Positions 44,103-53,609 of a stretch of DNA of 64,000 nucleotides are shown in pieces. Each line of letters begins with the position of its first letter. Within the stretch, counting starts at the first letter, position 1. The stretch is taken from assembly GCA_902762615.1 (NCBI GenBank), contig CACWOX010000009.1:18566-82565 (forward strand), written 5' to 3'. The stretch comes from an uncultured Ruminococcus sp. Lineage in GTDB: Bacteria; Bacillota; Clostridia; Oscillospirales; Acutalibacteraceae. The notes beneath the pieces are model-generated. The model made no database searches, was not told the origin of the DNA, and was given only the letters and a program-made list of their open reading frames with translations. A program made the position numbers and the translations under genes.

Positions 44103-44801
44103 TCACTGTAAATCCAGCTTGCATATCACTCTGCCGCAGCATGTAATGCTGTCTGCGGGGCCGTAATGTCTGGGGGTGTAGGCGGGATTGAGCGATATCA
44201 GCTCGTCAACCCCCTGCTTCTTGATGAAGCTCTCGCCGTTGAGTACGAATATGCCGATATCTCCCTCGTCCACACGGGCATTTTTCTCCACCAGCACCAG
44301 ATCGCCGTCCTCGAATGCCGGCGTCATGGAGTCGCCGCTGACGCGCACCACATAATCGCCTCTGCGGTGTTCGGGCGTGTCGGGAATTTCAATCTCGTCC
44401 TCCGGCGGCTCGTCGAGAGGATTGCCGAATCCGGCGGACACCGAAACGGCGTAATACGGACGCGTAATGACCCTGAGCACAGGGTGGCACCTGTCGTATT
44501 CAATATCCAATATAGAATCCATCACATTTCTGCCGTAGCTGTCAAGCGAACGGTATTTTTTTATATACTCCAGCTCGGCTCTGGTAAATACCGACGACGT
44601 GGGAGCAAGCCCCATTGCGTCATCCACCGAACACATCAGCGCACGGCAGATAGCTTCAATGGTAGAGAGCTTGGGATTGGCATTGATGCCGGCGGTTATT
44701 TTGCTCACGGTGCCCTTGGGCAGTCCGGAACGCTCCACCAGCTCGTCGACTGTCATGCCGAGTTCCTTCCTGCGTCTGTTGATGTATTGATTGAATGTCA
44801 T
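44103..44801 (-). CDS. LexA/CI-like repressor (XRE HTH plus S24 peptidase)
   Basis: 232 residues from the ATG at 44801. An N-terminal helix-turn-helix (about 4-58, MTVDELVERSGLPKGTVSKI) is followed by an S24 self-cleavage domain. Ser158 is in GDSMTPAFEDGDLVLVE and the Lys in SFIKKQG (194 or 195). An Ala-Gly bond at 123-124 (VSAGFG) lies 35 residues before the Ser, the expected cleavage distance. This is the architecture of prophage repressors inactivated in the SOS response. It has its own consensus promoter and faces a second promoter for the small genes opposite, which it probably represses. Confidence 0.9.
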   Translation of the reverse strand: MTFNQYINRRRKELGMTVDELVERSGLPKGTVSKITAGINANPKLSTIEAICRALMCSVDDAMGLAPTSSVFTRAELEYIKKYRSLDSYGRNVMDSILDIEYDRCHPVLRVITRPYYAVSVSAGFGNPLDEPPEDEIEIPDTPEHRRGDYVVRVSGDSMTPAFEDGDLVLVEKNARVDEGDIGIFVLNGESFIKKQGVDELISLNPAYTPRHYGPADSITCCGRVICKLDLQ

Positions 44802-44863
44802 AATAATCACCCGTCTGCACTGTTTTTTAGAATAATATGATATTACTCGGATTGCCTGACTGT

Positions 44864-44892
44864 ATTATAACATACGCTCAATAGGCTGTCAA
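44864..44892 (-). promoter_or_regulatory. Consensus promoter of the repressor gene
   Basis: Minus strand: TTGACA (44887-44892), 17-base spacer, TATAAT (44864-44869), a perfect match. Confidence 0.88.
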
Positions 44893-44944
44893 GCTGCAAT
44901 AATTCCCTCAATGGAAATATAATCAAAAAATTTTGAAAAAAGGC

Positions 44945-44973
44945 TTGACAAATTCATTTAGAGGTATTATAAT
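44945..44973 (+). promoter_or_regulatory. Consensus promoter of the small regulator genes
   Basis: TTGACA (44945-44950), 17-base spacer, TATAAT (44968-44973), a perfect match. It diverges from the repressor promoter; the two -35 boxes are 52 bases apart. Confidence 0.9.
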
Positions 44974-45028
44974 GAATTTACCGATTCAATTAGAGGAATT
45001 AATCACTTCAAAGGAGGATCTCCCCCAT

Positions 45029-45250
45029 ATGCCAAATGATACCTTACCGATGTTTCCCCATCTCGCAGCCGCCATGTCAGAGCAGGGACTGACAAGAAAA
45101 ATGCTCGCCGCTTCACTCGGCATCAGCGTATCCTCTCTCGGCAGACGGCTTCAGGGGCGCATTGATTTCAGATGGAACGAGCTGTTCATTCTGCACAGCT
45201 TATTTCCGGACATGCCCGTGAGCCTGCTTCTGCAACGCAGGGAAAATTGA
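45029..45250 (+). CDS. Small HTH protein, phage-regulator-like
   Basis: 73 residues from the ATG at 45029, which has AAAGGAGG upstream. An in-frame ATG at 44972 sits inside the -10 box of the promoter, so it cannot be used. The sequence contains a helix-turn-helix (AAAMSEQGLTRKMLAASLGISVSSLGRRLQG) like those of small prophage activators or Cro-like proteins. It is first in a three-gene run transcribed away from the LexA/CI-like repressor. Confidence 0.72.
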   Translation: MPNDTLPMFPHLAAAMSEQGLTRKMLAASLGISVSSLGRRLQGRIDFRWNELFILHSLFPDMPVSLLLQRREN

Positions 45251-45272
45251 GAAATTGAAAGGAGAAAAAACC

Positions 45273-45482
45273 ATGTCAAAAACAAACCACTGCCATTACT
45301 GCGGCATCAGAACAACCAATCACAGCGGCATATGCAACGCATGTGCCGAGAAGCTCAAACTTATCAGAAAGCTCAGAGCCATCGTATTCGCCATCAAACA
45401 CGACGCGGAAAAGGAGAAACAAACTCATGGAGAGACAAGAGATCATTCACACACTCAGACAGTACAGAAAACTGCATGCTGA
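45273..45482 (+). CDS. Small zinc-finger-like protein
   Basis: 69 residues with AAAGGAG upstream. The N-terminus has CHYCG and CNACAEK, two CxxC pairs spaced like a zinc ribbon; the rest is basic and His/Lys-rich. I cannot assign a function. It overlaps the start of the next gene by 56 bases, so the two are probably translated together. Confidence 0.6.
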   Translation: MSKTNHCHYCGIRTTNHSGICNACAEKLKLIRKLRAIVFAIKHDAEKEKQTHGETRDHSHTQTVQKTAC

Positions 45483-45864
45483 ATGTCAGCGGCTTCGTCA
45501 GAGAATCGTCGAAAGGCGAGACAGCATGTATGACATTCAGGCAGTCGTCACAAGCAGCGCCAATGTCAGATCGGGCGAGATTGCCGACAGGGTAGAACGT
45601 GTGGTGGAATCGCTCGACAGCATGGCAGATTATTACACCCGCAGGCTGCTGGAAGCCGAGGAGGCGGAGCGCCGCATTGTGGAGATGATCGACCTGATTG
45701 ACGACAGCGACGAACACGCCGTGCTGATGCTGCACTACATCGACGGCAAGTCCTTCGCGGATATCGGCGAACTGATCTACCTTTCGGAGCGAACGGTGTT
45801 TTACCGCCACAAATCCGCCATCAGCAAGCTCTGCGCCTGTGCGGACGGCGTTATTCCCGAATAA
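45427..45864 (+). CDS. Sigma-70 region 4-like phage regulator
   Basis: 145 residues from the ATG at 45427 (AAAAGGAGAAAC upstream). The N-terminal part is a long coiled coil. The C-terminal part (about 95-138) is a sigma region 4/ArpU-like helix-turn-helix, with HAVLMLHYIDGKSFADIGEL and YLSERTVFYRHKSAISKL. Proteins of this layout control late genes in phages of Firmicutes. It ends the small-gene run; no phage structural genes follow, so this looks like a leftover control region. Confidence 0.75.
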   Translation: MERQEIIHTLRQYRKLHAECQRLRQRIVERRDSMYDIQAVVTSSANVRSGEIADRVERVVESLDSMADYYTRRLLEAEEAERRIVEMIDLIDDSDEHAVLMLHYIDGKSFADIGELIYLSERTVFYRHKSAISKLCACADGVIPE

Positions 45865-45947
45865 AAAAACCGTCCGTCGGACAGGATTTCTCCCCCCGGA
45901 CGAACGATTTCATTGATTGTCAATTAATATTCTTTAAGGAATTTTTA

Positions 45948-47333
<1,386 letters not shown>

Positions 47334-47351
47334 TTATGCGTTGTAGGTAAT

Positions 47352-47381
47352 ATTGTAATACACGCCGGATAGATTTGTCAA
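47352..47381 (-). promoter_or_regulatory. gdhA promoter
   Basis: Minus strand: TTGACA (47376-47381), 18-base spacer, TACAAT (47352-47357). Just downstream, ACGCA-CTTTA-TGCGT (47327-47341) is a short palindrome near the transcript start. Confidence 0.78.
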
Positions 47382-47420
47382 TATGTTTTTTTTATTTTTT
47401 TGGGATTTTTGCAATTTTTA

Positions 47421-47438
47421 TTTTGCAAACTTGCAAAA
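47421..47438. promoter_or_regulatory. Palindrome upstream of gdhA, candidate operator
   Basis: TTTTGCAA-AC-TTGCAAAA, two perfect 8-base arms, 40 bases upstream of the gdhA -35 box. A loose TTTTTGCAA half-site lies next to it. Position suits an activator site. Confidence 0.5.
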
Positions 47439-47477
47439 TTGTGCATTTTATTCAGCAAGGCAGCCGCCATTCTGCAT

Positions 47478-48914
47478 TTATCTGCGGCGTTTGACGCAAA
47501 TGACCGCGATAATACCAATCAAAGCAAGCCCCGCAGCCAATGCGGCAATCATCGCGTCTGTTTTTAATATTTTTATGCCGTGCAGATGCAGGTAAGAATC
47601 CCCGTCCGAATTTTCATCGGAAGCGGAAACCGTCCGGTCGGAGGGGGAAACCGCTGTGGGATTCTCCGCGGGCGGCTCGGCTTCCTGCTCCTGCGCCGCG
47701 ATTTTGTCCGACATATCGACATGCTCGAACATATCGCTGAGCCCAGGCGTGTCGCAGCCCACCGTGGTATAGGCAAGCCCGAACTTCCGGCAGTCGTAAT
47801 TGCCCCATTCCAGCACATAATTTTTCCAGCGGAGCTGACTCCTGTGGCAATTGTAGCCCTCCACCGCCATTTCAAAGGCATTTTTCCCGCCGAAGCGGTC
47901 AAGCGTCTTGTCGCTCCACTGCACTGTGATCTGATTTTCCTGCCACAGGTGAAGGTAGCACTTCTGCACCTTTTGTATGCCGTATTTCTCCGCGCTTTCG
48001 GGAAAAACCGACGGATCCTCGTAAATCCTGAGCGCTTCCAGCAGCGTCGTGGCATTCAGAATGTGCGCGCCGTGACCGTATTCGCCGTTGATATCGTGCG
48101 CAATGATCACCCTCGGAGCAAAGCGCCGCAGCATTTCCACCTGAAACGCAAGCACCTTCTCTCTGCCGAAGTAAGCCTCGGCGTTTTCCACGCTCCATTT
48201 GGTCGGCACCACGTCAAGAAACCGGTCGGTTATGATGGGATAATTTCTCACGCCCACCGTCCACAAGCCGTTGAGAAGCTCGTGCATGCGGCGGGTATCA
48301 TTATAATGATTGGTCAGGTAGACCACCTGCACCTCATATCCCAGTTCGCCGGCATAATAAGGCATGGCGCCGCCGAACCACAGATGCTCGTCGTCGGCAT
48401 GCGTCGGCATCAACATCAGATCGGCTCTTTGACAGGGCGGCTTCCACACCTGCACCCAGGAAGGCGCCTCGCCTTCGGCAAACGCATATACGTCGGTCAG
48501 CATGGCTCCCGCCGGGAGACTGACGGTAAATTCGGTTGTCTCGCTGTCCAGAGCAAAGTATTCGTGAACAAATTCATTTTCTCCGCCTTGCCGAACAGAG
48601 CCGTCGGGCAGCGAGAGCGTCCATCTGCAGGGCAGTTCAAACTGGAAGTACAGTCCCTTTGCGGGAGAGGACGTTTTGAAGGTCAGTTTAACGTCCGCGT
48701 TAAATTGATAATATGTATAGGCGTTCCCATCGGTTATGACGCCCAGCCGATACTCCGGCACATCGTCGCAGGACACCGCAAAGCTGACCGCAGCCGCTTC
48801 TTCCTGAATTTCGGATATCGTCTCGGCAAACGCGTTGCCCTGCGTACGCAGCAGCGCTGCCGTCATAAAAAGCGACGTCAGCATCAGCATCAGCACACGA
48901 AAAATCTTTTTCAT
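47478..48914 (-). CDS. Exported PIG-L deacetylase, membrane-anchored (copy 2)
   Basis: 478 residues. A signal peptide (about 1-30) and an extracellular beta-rich N-domain (to about 150) precede a PIG-L/LmbE zinc deacetylase domain. Metal ligands are in THADDEH (His172, Asp174, Asp175) and in the later HDINGEYGHGAH. A Ser/Pro-rich linker and a C-terminal membrane helix (about 450-472) tether it outside the cell. PIG-L enzymes remove acetyl from N-acetylglucosamine-type substrates; most are cytoplasmic, so export is unusual. It lies 13 bases behind its paralogue. Confidence 0.88.
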   Translation of the reverse strand: MKKIFRVLMLMLTSLFMTAALLRTQGNAFAETISEIQEEAAAVSFAVSCDDVPEYRLGVITDGNAYTYYQFNADVKLTFKTSSPAKGLYFQFELPCRWTLSLPDGSVRQGGENEFVHEYFALDSETTEFTVSLPAGAMLTDVYAFAEGEAPSWVQVWKPPCQRADLMLMPTHADDEHLWFGGAMPYYAGELGYEVQVVYLTNHYNDTRRMHELLNGLWTVGVRNYPIITDRFLDVVPTKWSVENAEAYFGREKVLAFQVEMLRRFAPRVIIAHDINGEYGHGAHILNATTLLEALRIYEDPSVFPESAEKYGIQKVQKCYLHLWQENQITVQWSDKTLDRFGGKNAFEMAVEGYNCHRSQLRWKNYVLEWGNYDCRKFGLAYTTVGCDTPGLSDMFEHVDMSDKIAAQEQEAEPPAENPTAVSPSDRTVSASDENSDGDSYLHLHGIKILKTDAMIAALAAGLALIGIIAVICVKRRR

Positions 48915-48927
48915 CAGTATCTTCCCC

Positions 48928-50328
48928 CTAAGCCTTCAACTTCTTCTGCTTCTTCAGCACAGGCACAAGCACAGCGGCGGCTGTTCCGATCACCAGCGCG
49001 GCGGCAATCAGCAAAACCGGCAGCAGAGCCGATTTTTTTTGTGTGCCTTGGGAGAGATCCGCCGGACTGACAGCGTCCGTGCCGGATACGTCTGCCTTCC
49101 CGGTATCGGAGGGGGGAACTTCACGCACAGGCTTTGACCAGTCGACATGCTCAAACATATCGTTCGTGTCGGGGGTATCGTATCCCACATTGGTATAAGC
49201 CAGTCCAAAAATGCGGCAGTCACACAGTCCGATGTCCTTCACCTCATAAAACGCGGTCTGGGTCTGATGCTTTTCAAATCCGAGCCTTGCCATTTCCAGC
49301 GCCGACCTGCCGCCGAATTTCTCGAGCTTCAGCCTGTTCCACTTGACGGTGATGCGGTTTTCCTCCCACAGGTGAAGGTAGCACTTCTGCACCTTGCAGA
49401 CGCCGTATTCCTTCGCGCTTTGCGGGAATGCGTCGGGGTCGCCGGTCATTTCAAGCGCCTCAAGCAGCGTGCGCGCATTCAGAATATGCGCGCCGTGACC
49501 GTATTCGCCCTTGATGTCATGTGCCACTACCACCCTCGGATGAAATCGGCGCAGCATTTCCACCTGAAACGCCAGCACATTCTGATATCCGAAGGTCTCC
49601 ACCGCCGCGTCGTATTTTTTGGTTTTGTCCAAATCGGTGAACTGCTCACCCACAATGGGATAATGCCTTACGCCCACAGCCCACAGTCCGTTCAGCCGTT
49701 CGTGCTCGCGAATCGCCATGTTGTAGTGATTGGTCAGATAAACCACCTGCACTTCATACCCCAGTTCGCCGGCATAATACGGCAGGACGCCTCCAAACCA
49801 CAGAAATTCGTCGTCGGCATGGGTCGGCAGCACCAGCAGGTCGGCATTTTCACACGGAGGCTCCCATATCTGCACCCAGTCCGGCAGCCCGCCGTCGGTA
49901 AAAGCAAATATCTCGGCGACCCTGCTGCCTGCGGAAATGTCCATCTCAAAGCGGTCGGTCTTTGTCCCGAAATCCGCCAGTTCGTGAATAAAGCCGTATT
50001 CGCCGCTTTCCAATACCCTGCCGTCCGGCAGCGTGACAGACCATTTTCCAGGCTTGTCGAGCATTATATAAATCCGGCTCACAGGCTCTTGAGCCTGAAA
50101 AACAATGTGCGTGTCGCCTACCAATGTGACGGAGGTGTATGTCTTTCCGTCACGCAGCTTAATAAGGTTCTGCTGCTCCGAGCCGCCTGCCGCAGCGTCA
50201 AAATAGACCGACGCAGCCATGGCACCGTCCGTTTCGGAGGACGCAGCCGAAACAGACGCATAATTCAGCGCCGAAAGAGCCGCGACTGTCATTAATAATG
50301 TGATGAATGCTTTTCTGCAAATCCTCAA
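48928..50328 (-). CDS. Exported PIG-L deacetylase, membrane-anchored (copy 1)
   Basis: 466 residues with the same layout as its downstream paralogue: signal peptide (about 1-28), N-terminal beta-domain, PIG-L domain with THADDEF (His170, Asp172, Asp173) and HDIKGEYGHGAH, a linker rich in Ser, Asp and Gly, and a C-terminal helix ending in lysines. The two share long identical runs (for example LPYYAGELGYEVQVVYLTNH here) but differ elsewhere, so the duplication is not recent. The substrate is probably an N-acetylated sugar of an envelope glycan (inference). The gene starts 21 bases after the fumarase-like gene. Confidence 0.88.
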   Translation of the reverse strand: MRICRKAFITLLMTVAALSALNYASVSAASSETDGAMAASVYFDAAAGGSEQQNLIKLRDGKTYTSVTLVGDTHIVFQAQEPVSRIYIMLDKPGKWSVTLPDGRVLESGEYGFIHELADFGTKTDRFEMDISAGSRVAEIFAFTDGGLPDWVQIWEPPCENADLLVLPTHADDEFLWFGGVLPYYAGELGYEVQVVYLTNHYNMAIREHERLNGLWAVGVRHYPIVGEQFTDLDKTKKYDAAVETFGYQNVLAFQVEMLRRFHPRVVVAHDIKGEYGHGAHILNARTLLEALEMTGDPDAFPQSAKEYGVCKVQKCYLHLWEENRITVKWNRLKLEKFGGRSALEMARLGFEKHQTQTAFYEVKDIGLCDCRIFGLAYTNVGYDTPDTNDMFEHVDWSKPVREVPPSDTGKADVSGTDAVSPADLSQGTQKKSALLPVLLIAAALVIGTAAAVLVPVLKKQKKLKA

Positions 50329-50349
50329 AAGCGATCAGCCTCCGCTTGT

Positions 50350-50880
50350 TTAATCCGAAAAGAGTGAGCCGCCCTCACAGTCAATGGCAACCACCAGCGG
50401 GAAATCTTTGAATTCCAGCCGCTTGACCGACTCGCAGCCTAAGTCCTCAAAGGCTATCACCTCGCAGGAGACAATGCACTTCGAGGCAAGCGCACCCGCA
50501 CCGCCCACAGCGCAAAAGTACACCGATTTGTTGCGGCGTATCGCTTCGCAGACCTCCCCGGAACGTCCGCCCTTGCCCACCATCGCGCCGAGTCCGAGAT
50601 CAAGCATTCTGGGGGCGAAGGGATCCATGCGGCAGGATGTGGTCGGTCCGCATGAGCCGATGGCGAGATGCTCCGGCGTCGGAGTGGGTCCGGCATAAAA
50701 AACAACCGCTCCGTCCAGCTCGTAGGGCAGCTTCTCCCCCGCGTCAAGCAAAGCCATGATGCGCTTGTGAGCCGCGTCGCGCGAGGTGTAAACCCTGCCC
50801 GAGAGCAGCACCCTGTCCCCTGCCCGCAGCTTGGGAGCCATCTCCTTGATCTGCGACGTGTTGAATGAATATGCAGCCAT
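50350..50880 (-). CDS. Fumarate hydratase class I, beta (C-terminal) subunit
   Basis: 176 residues, equal to the C-terminal domain of class I fumarase or the beta subunit of tartrate dehydratase (TtdB). It has GPTPTPEHLAIGSCGPTTSCRMD and the GAMVGKGGRSGEV block. The subunit binds the substrate side and needs an alpha subunit carrying the 4Fe-4S cluster. No alpha gene is adjacent in this window, whereas fumA-fumB are usually neighbours, so the partner must be elsewhere or lost. It heads the run into the PIG-L genes, with no obvious functional link. Confidence 0.88.
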   Translation of the reverse strand: MAAYSFNTSQIKEMAPKLRAGDRVLLSGRVYTSRDAAHKRIMALLDAGEKLPYELDGAVVFYAGPTPTPEHLAIGSCGPTTSCRMDPFAPRMLDLGLGAMVGKGGRSGEVCEAIRRNKSVYFCAVGGAGALASKCIVSCEVIAFEDLGCESVKRLEFKDFPLVVAIDCEGGSLFSD

Positions 50881-51055
50881 AAAAAAAACCCCTTTTGAAA
50901 ATTATACAGGACTAACTATGTTTCAAAAAAATTAACAAGAATTATTATACCACAGCGGTACAGTGTTTTTCAATCGTTTGATTTGATTTTTTTGATGTGC
51001 ATTTTCTACAAAAATTTGCAAATCGTTGATTTACCTGTAATTAACACAAAGTCTA

Positions 51056-51084
51056 TTGACAACAATATGGGGAAATGATATAAT
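51056..51084 (+). promoter_or_regulatory. Consensus promoter of the SH3b/amidase gene
   Basis: TTGACA (51056-51061), 17-base spacer, TATAAT (51079-51084), a perfect match, in the 330-base gap before the gene. Confidence 0.9.
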
Positions 51085-51101
51085 TTTCTGGTAGGGAACG
51101 T

Positions 51102-51186
51102 GCTGAATCAATCAAACATTCTGTATCGAATGATTCAGCTTAATCATTCAGGCGGCTCAGTATTCTTTCAACCGTTCTGTGCCGCC
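51102..51186 (+). promoter_or_regulatory. Two stem-loops in the leader of the SH3b/amidase mRNA
   Basis: GCTGAATCA (51102-51110) pairs with TGATTCAGC (51131-51139). GGCGGC (51151-51156) pairs with GCCGCC (51181-51186), ending just before the CGGAGG ribosome binding site. There is no T-run, so neither is a terminator; they may affect translation or mRNA stability. Confidence 0.5.
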
Positions 51187-51210
51187 GCCAAAAAAAACGG
51201 AGGTAATGCA

Positions 51211-53580
51211 ATGAAACCTGATTCATGTAAAACGGGCAGCGGATTGACGCGCGCCGTGCAGCGAGCCTTGGGAATCATCATGGCAGTCGCTGTGCTTTTC
51301 TCGATCTGGACTGCGTCCGCCTCTCCCGTGTATGCAGCCGGCAGCTCCTCGACCAAGGTCGTGATCACCGCCAGCAAGATCAATGTCCGCTCCGGTCCCG
51401 GCACCAACACGGACAAGGTCGGCAAGGCAGGCAACGGGCAGACCTTTGTCTACCTCGGCAAGCGAACCAACAAAAGCGGTAATTTGTGGTACAAGATTCA
51501 ATACACCTCTTCCAAGGTGGGCTGGGTTTCCTCCGAATTCAGTAAAATACAGCAGGAAAACAGCAATACAAAAGCCACTACCGCCAACCAGACGTCAAAA
51601 GCCACCTACAAAATTGTGATCACCGCCAGCGAGATCAATATTCGCTCCGGTCCCGGCACCAATACGGACAAGATCGGCAAGGCAGGCGAGGGCGATTCCT
51701 TCGATTACCTCGGCAAGCAGACCAATAAAAGCGGCAATTTGTGGTACAAAATTCAATTCAATTCCTCCAAAGTCGGCTGGGTATCTTCCCAGTACAGCAA
51801 ATTCGAGACCGTAGTACCTACTACCACCACCACAGCTGCTACAGCTAAAACCGTTACCAAAAAGGTGGTCAAAATCACCGGCAACACGGTCAATGTGCGT
51901 TCCAACGCCGGCTTGAAGTACTCCAAGATCGGCTCAGCCAAGAAGGGCAAAACCTTTACCTACATCAGCAGCAAAAAGGATTCGTCCGGCAAGACATGGT
52001 ACCGCATACAGTACACCTCCTCCAAAACGGGCTGGGTATTAGGCACCTACAGCAAATTGCAGACCGTCACCGTGACGGCTGCCACCACCAAGGCAACGAC
52101 CGCCGGCGCGACAACCAAAAAGGTAGTCAAAATCACCGGCAACACGGTCAATGTGCGTTCCAACGCCGGCTTGAAGTATTCCAAAATCGGTTCGGCTAAG
52201 AACGGCAATACCTTCACCTACGTCTCCACCAAGAAGGATTCTTCGGGAAAGACATGGTACTGCATACAGTACACCTCTTCCAAAAAGGGCTGGGTATTGG
52301 GCACCTACAGCAAATTGCAGACCGTCACCGTGACGGCAGCCACCACCAAGGCAACGACTGCCGCTTCCACCACCACAACAACAACTACTACAGCTCCAAA
52401 GACGACCACCACCACTGCCGCCCTGAAGCCCGAATTACCCAAGGCTGACGGCGGAAACGTGCTGATACTCAACGCATCGCTGAATGTTCGTTCCGGTGCG
52501 GGCGCTTCGGCGGCAAAAGTCGGCGTGGCAAAGCTCGGTCAGCTCTTCAAGCATTTGGAGAGCAAAAAGGATTCCAAGGGAACCGTATGGTACAAGATTC
52601 AGTATAATTCATCAAAAGCCGGCTGGGTTTCATCGGAATACGCCCATCTGAGAACCCCTGCCAATGCCAAGCTGGGAATCAACACGAGCGGCACACATTA
52701 CATTACCCGCAAAATCACCGTAACAGCTGCGAGCGCCGGACTCTATTCATCGCCCGGCACCTCTTCCAAAAAAGTCGCCACGCTTGCCAAAGGCAAAAAG
52801 TACACCGCTACCAGCTGGAAGGCGGACAAAAACGGCACCACATGGTATTCCATCCGATACGGCGGCAAGCTGGTCTGGATTTCCAGCAGGAACGTCTCGA
52901 TATCCGATACATTTACCACCATTCCGGTGAAAAAATTTGACAACGGCGGCACGCCGATCATCTACCTCTCCCCCTCCAATCAGACCGACAACGCATTCGT
53001 TGTGGGCAATACTACCGAGCAGAAGCAGATGTACCGCGTCGCCGAGGCTCTTCAGGCGATTCTGGAGGATGAATACGTCTGCGAAGTGCGACTCGCGCCG
53101 TTGAGCCTTTCCGTCACGCTGACCGGACGCGCGTATGAAGCATATCTCTGCCGTTCCAATGTCTACATTGCCATTCACAGCAACGCAGGCGGCGACAAAT
53201 ACGGTCTGCACGGCGCTTTCGCTTACTACTTCCCGGCAAGTCAGCAGAGCAAGGATCTTGCGCAGAATGTCATCAACGAGATGGCAAAGATCACTCCCCT
53301 GAAATCCAATGTCGACAAGCCTCTGGTTGACGGCATGTCCGCCTTCAACGGCACAGGCTATTCCGACGTCCGCAATCCTTCCTACTACGGCATGGTCAGC
53401 ATTCTTGCCGAGGTGGAGTACCACGACAACAAGACCCTCGCCCCGTGGATCATCAACAACACCAATTCCATTGCCCGTGCGCTTGCCAACTCGCTTGAAA
53501 AAACAATGGGCTTGCGCAAGAAAACAGCAACGACTGCAACAGCAGCAACATCAGCAACGGCAGCAACAGCAGTAGGTTAA
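51211..53580 (+). CDS. Secreted multi-SH3b protein with divergent amidase domain
   Basis: 789 residues from the ATG at 51211 (CGGAGGTAA upstream). After a signal peptide (about 1-42) come six SH3b repeats starting near residues 49, 134, 219, 305, 415 and 499, divided by Thr-rich linkers. The last domain (about 579-775) is Amidase_3-like. The usual first zinc His is Asn590 (YLSPSNQT); Glu601, His656 (IAIHSNAGG) and Glu734 (LAEVEYHD) fit the remaining positions. It probably binds peptidoglycan and cleaves, or once cleaved, the amide link of N-acetylmuramoyl-L-alanine. A short Ala/Thr-rich tail ends the chain. Confidence 0.88.
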   Translation: MKPDSCKTGSGLTRAVQRALGIIMAVAVLFSIWTASASPVYAAGSSSTKVVITASKINVRSGPGTNTDKVGKAGNGQTFVYLGKRTNKSGNLWYKIQYTSSKVGWVSSEFSKIQQENSNTKATTANQTSKATYKIVITASEINIRSGPGTNTDKIGKAGEGDSFDYLGKQTNKSGNLWYKIQFNSSKVGWVSSQYSKFETVVPTTTTTAATAKTVTKKVVKITGNTVNVRSNAGLKYSKIGSAKKGKTFTYISSKKDSSGKTWYRIQYTSSKTGWVLGTYSKLQTVTVTAATTKATTAGATTKKVVKITGNTVNVRSNAGLKYSKIGSAKNGNTFTYVSTKKDSSGKTWYCIQYTSSKKGWVLGTYSKLQTVTVTAATTKATTAASTTTTTTTTAPKTTTTTAALKPELPKADGGNVLILNASLNVRSGAGASAAKVGVAKLGQLFKHLESKKDSKGTVWYKIQYNSSKAGWVSSEYAHLRTPANAKLGINTSGTHYITRKITVTAASAGLYSSPGTSSKKVATLAKGKKYTATSWKADKNGTTWYSIRYGGKLVWISSRNVSISDTFTTIPVKKFDNGGTPIIYLSPSNQTDNAFVVGNTTEQKQMYRVAEALQAILEDEYVCEVRLAPLSLSVTLTGRAYEAYLCRSNVYIAIHSNAGGDKYGLHGAFAYYFPASQQSKDLAQNVINEMAKITPLKSNVDKPLVDGMSAFNGTGYSDVRNPSYYGMVSILAEVEYHDNKTLAPWIINNTNSIARALANSLEKTMGLRKKTATTATAATSATAATAVG
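51856..52371 (+). repeat. 258-bp internal tandem duplication (SH3b repeats 3 and 4)
   Basis: The segment from 51856 recurs from 52114 (offset 258 bases, 86 codons) with only scattered changes. It covers AAAATCACCGGCAACACGGT and the whole repeat to CTGCCACCACCAAGGCAACG. Repeats 1 and 2 (from about 51361 and 51616, offset 255) are also close but more diverged. Confidence 0.85.
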
Positions 53581-53609
53581 TAGATTATTCGTAAATAATA
53601 CAATGAAAC

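Noticed and set aside
45865..45947. Hairpin CGTCCG/CGGACG between the phage-like gene and gdhA as a terminator
   Set aside because: Only six base pairs with a loop of more than 20 bases and no good T-run; too weak to list.
51085..51210. Leader of the SH3b/amidase gene as a c-di-AMP (ydaO) riboswitch
   Set aside because: Such riboswitches often precede wall hydrolase genes, but the leader is short, lacks a terminator and shows no conserved ydaO core that I can recognise. Only two plain hairpins are supported.
51361..52640. Repeats in the SH3b gene as a CRISPR or mobile element
   Set aside because: They are in-frame protein repeats of 85-86 codons with Thr-rich linkers.
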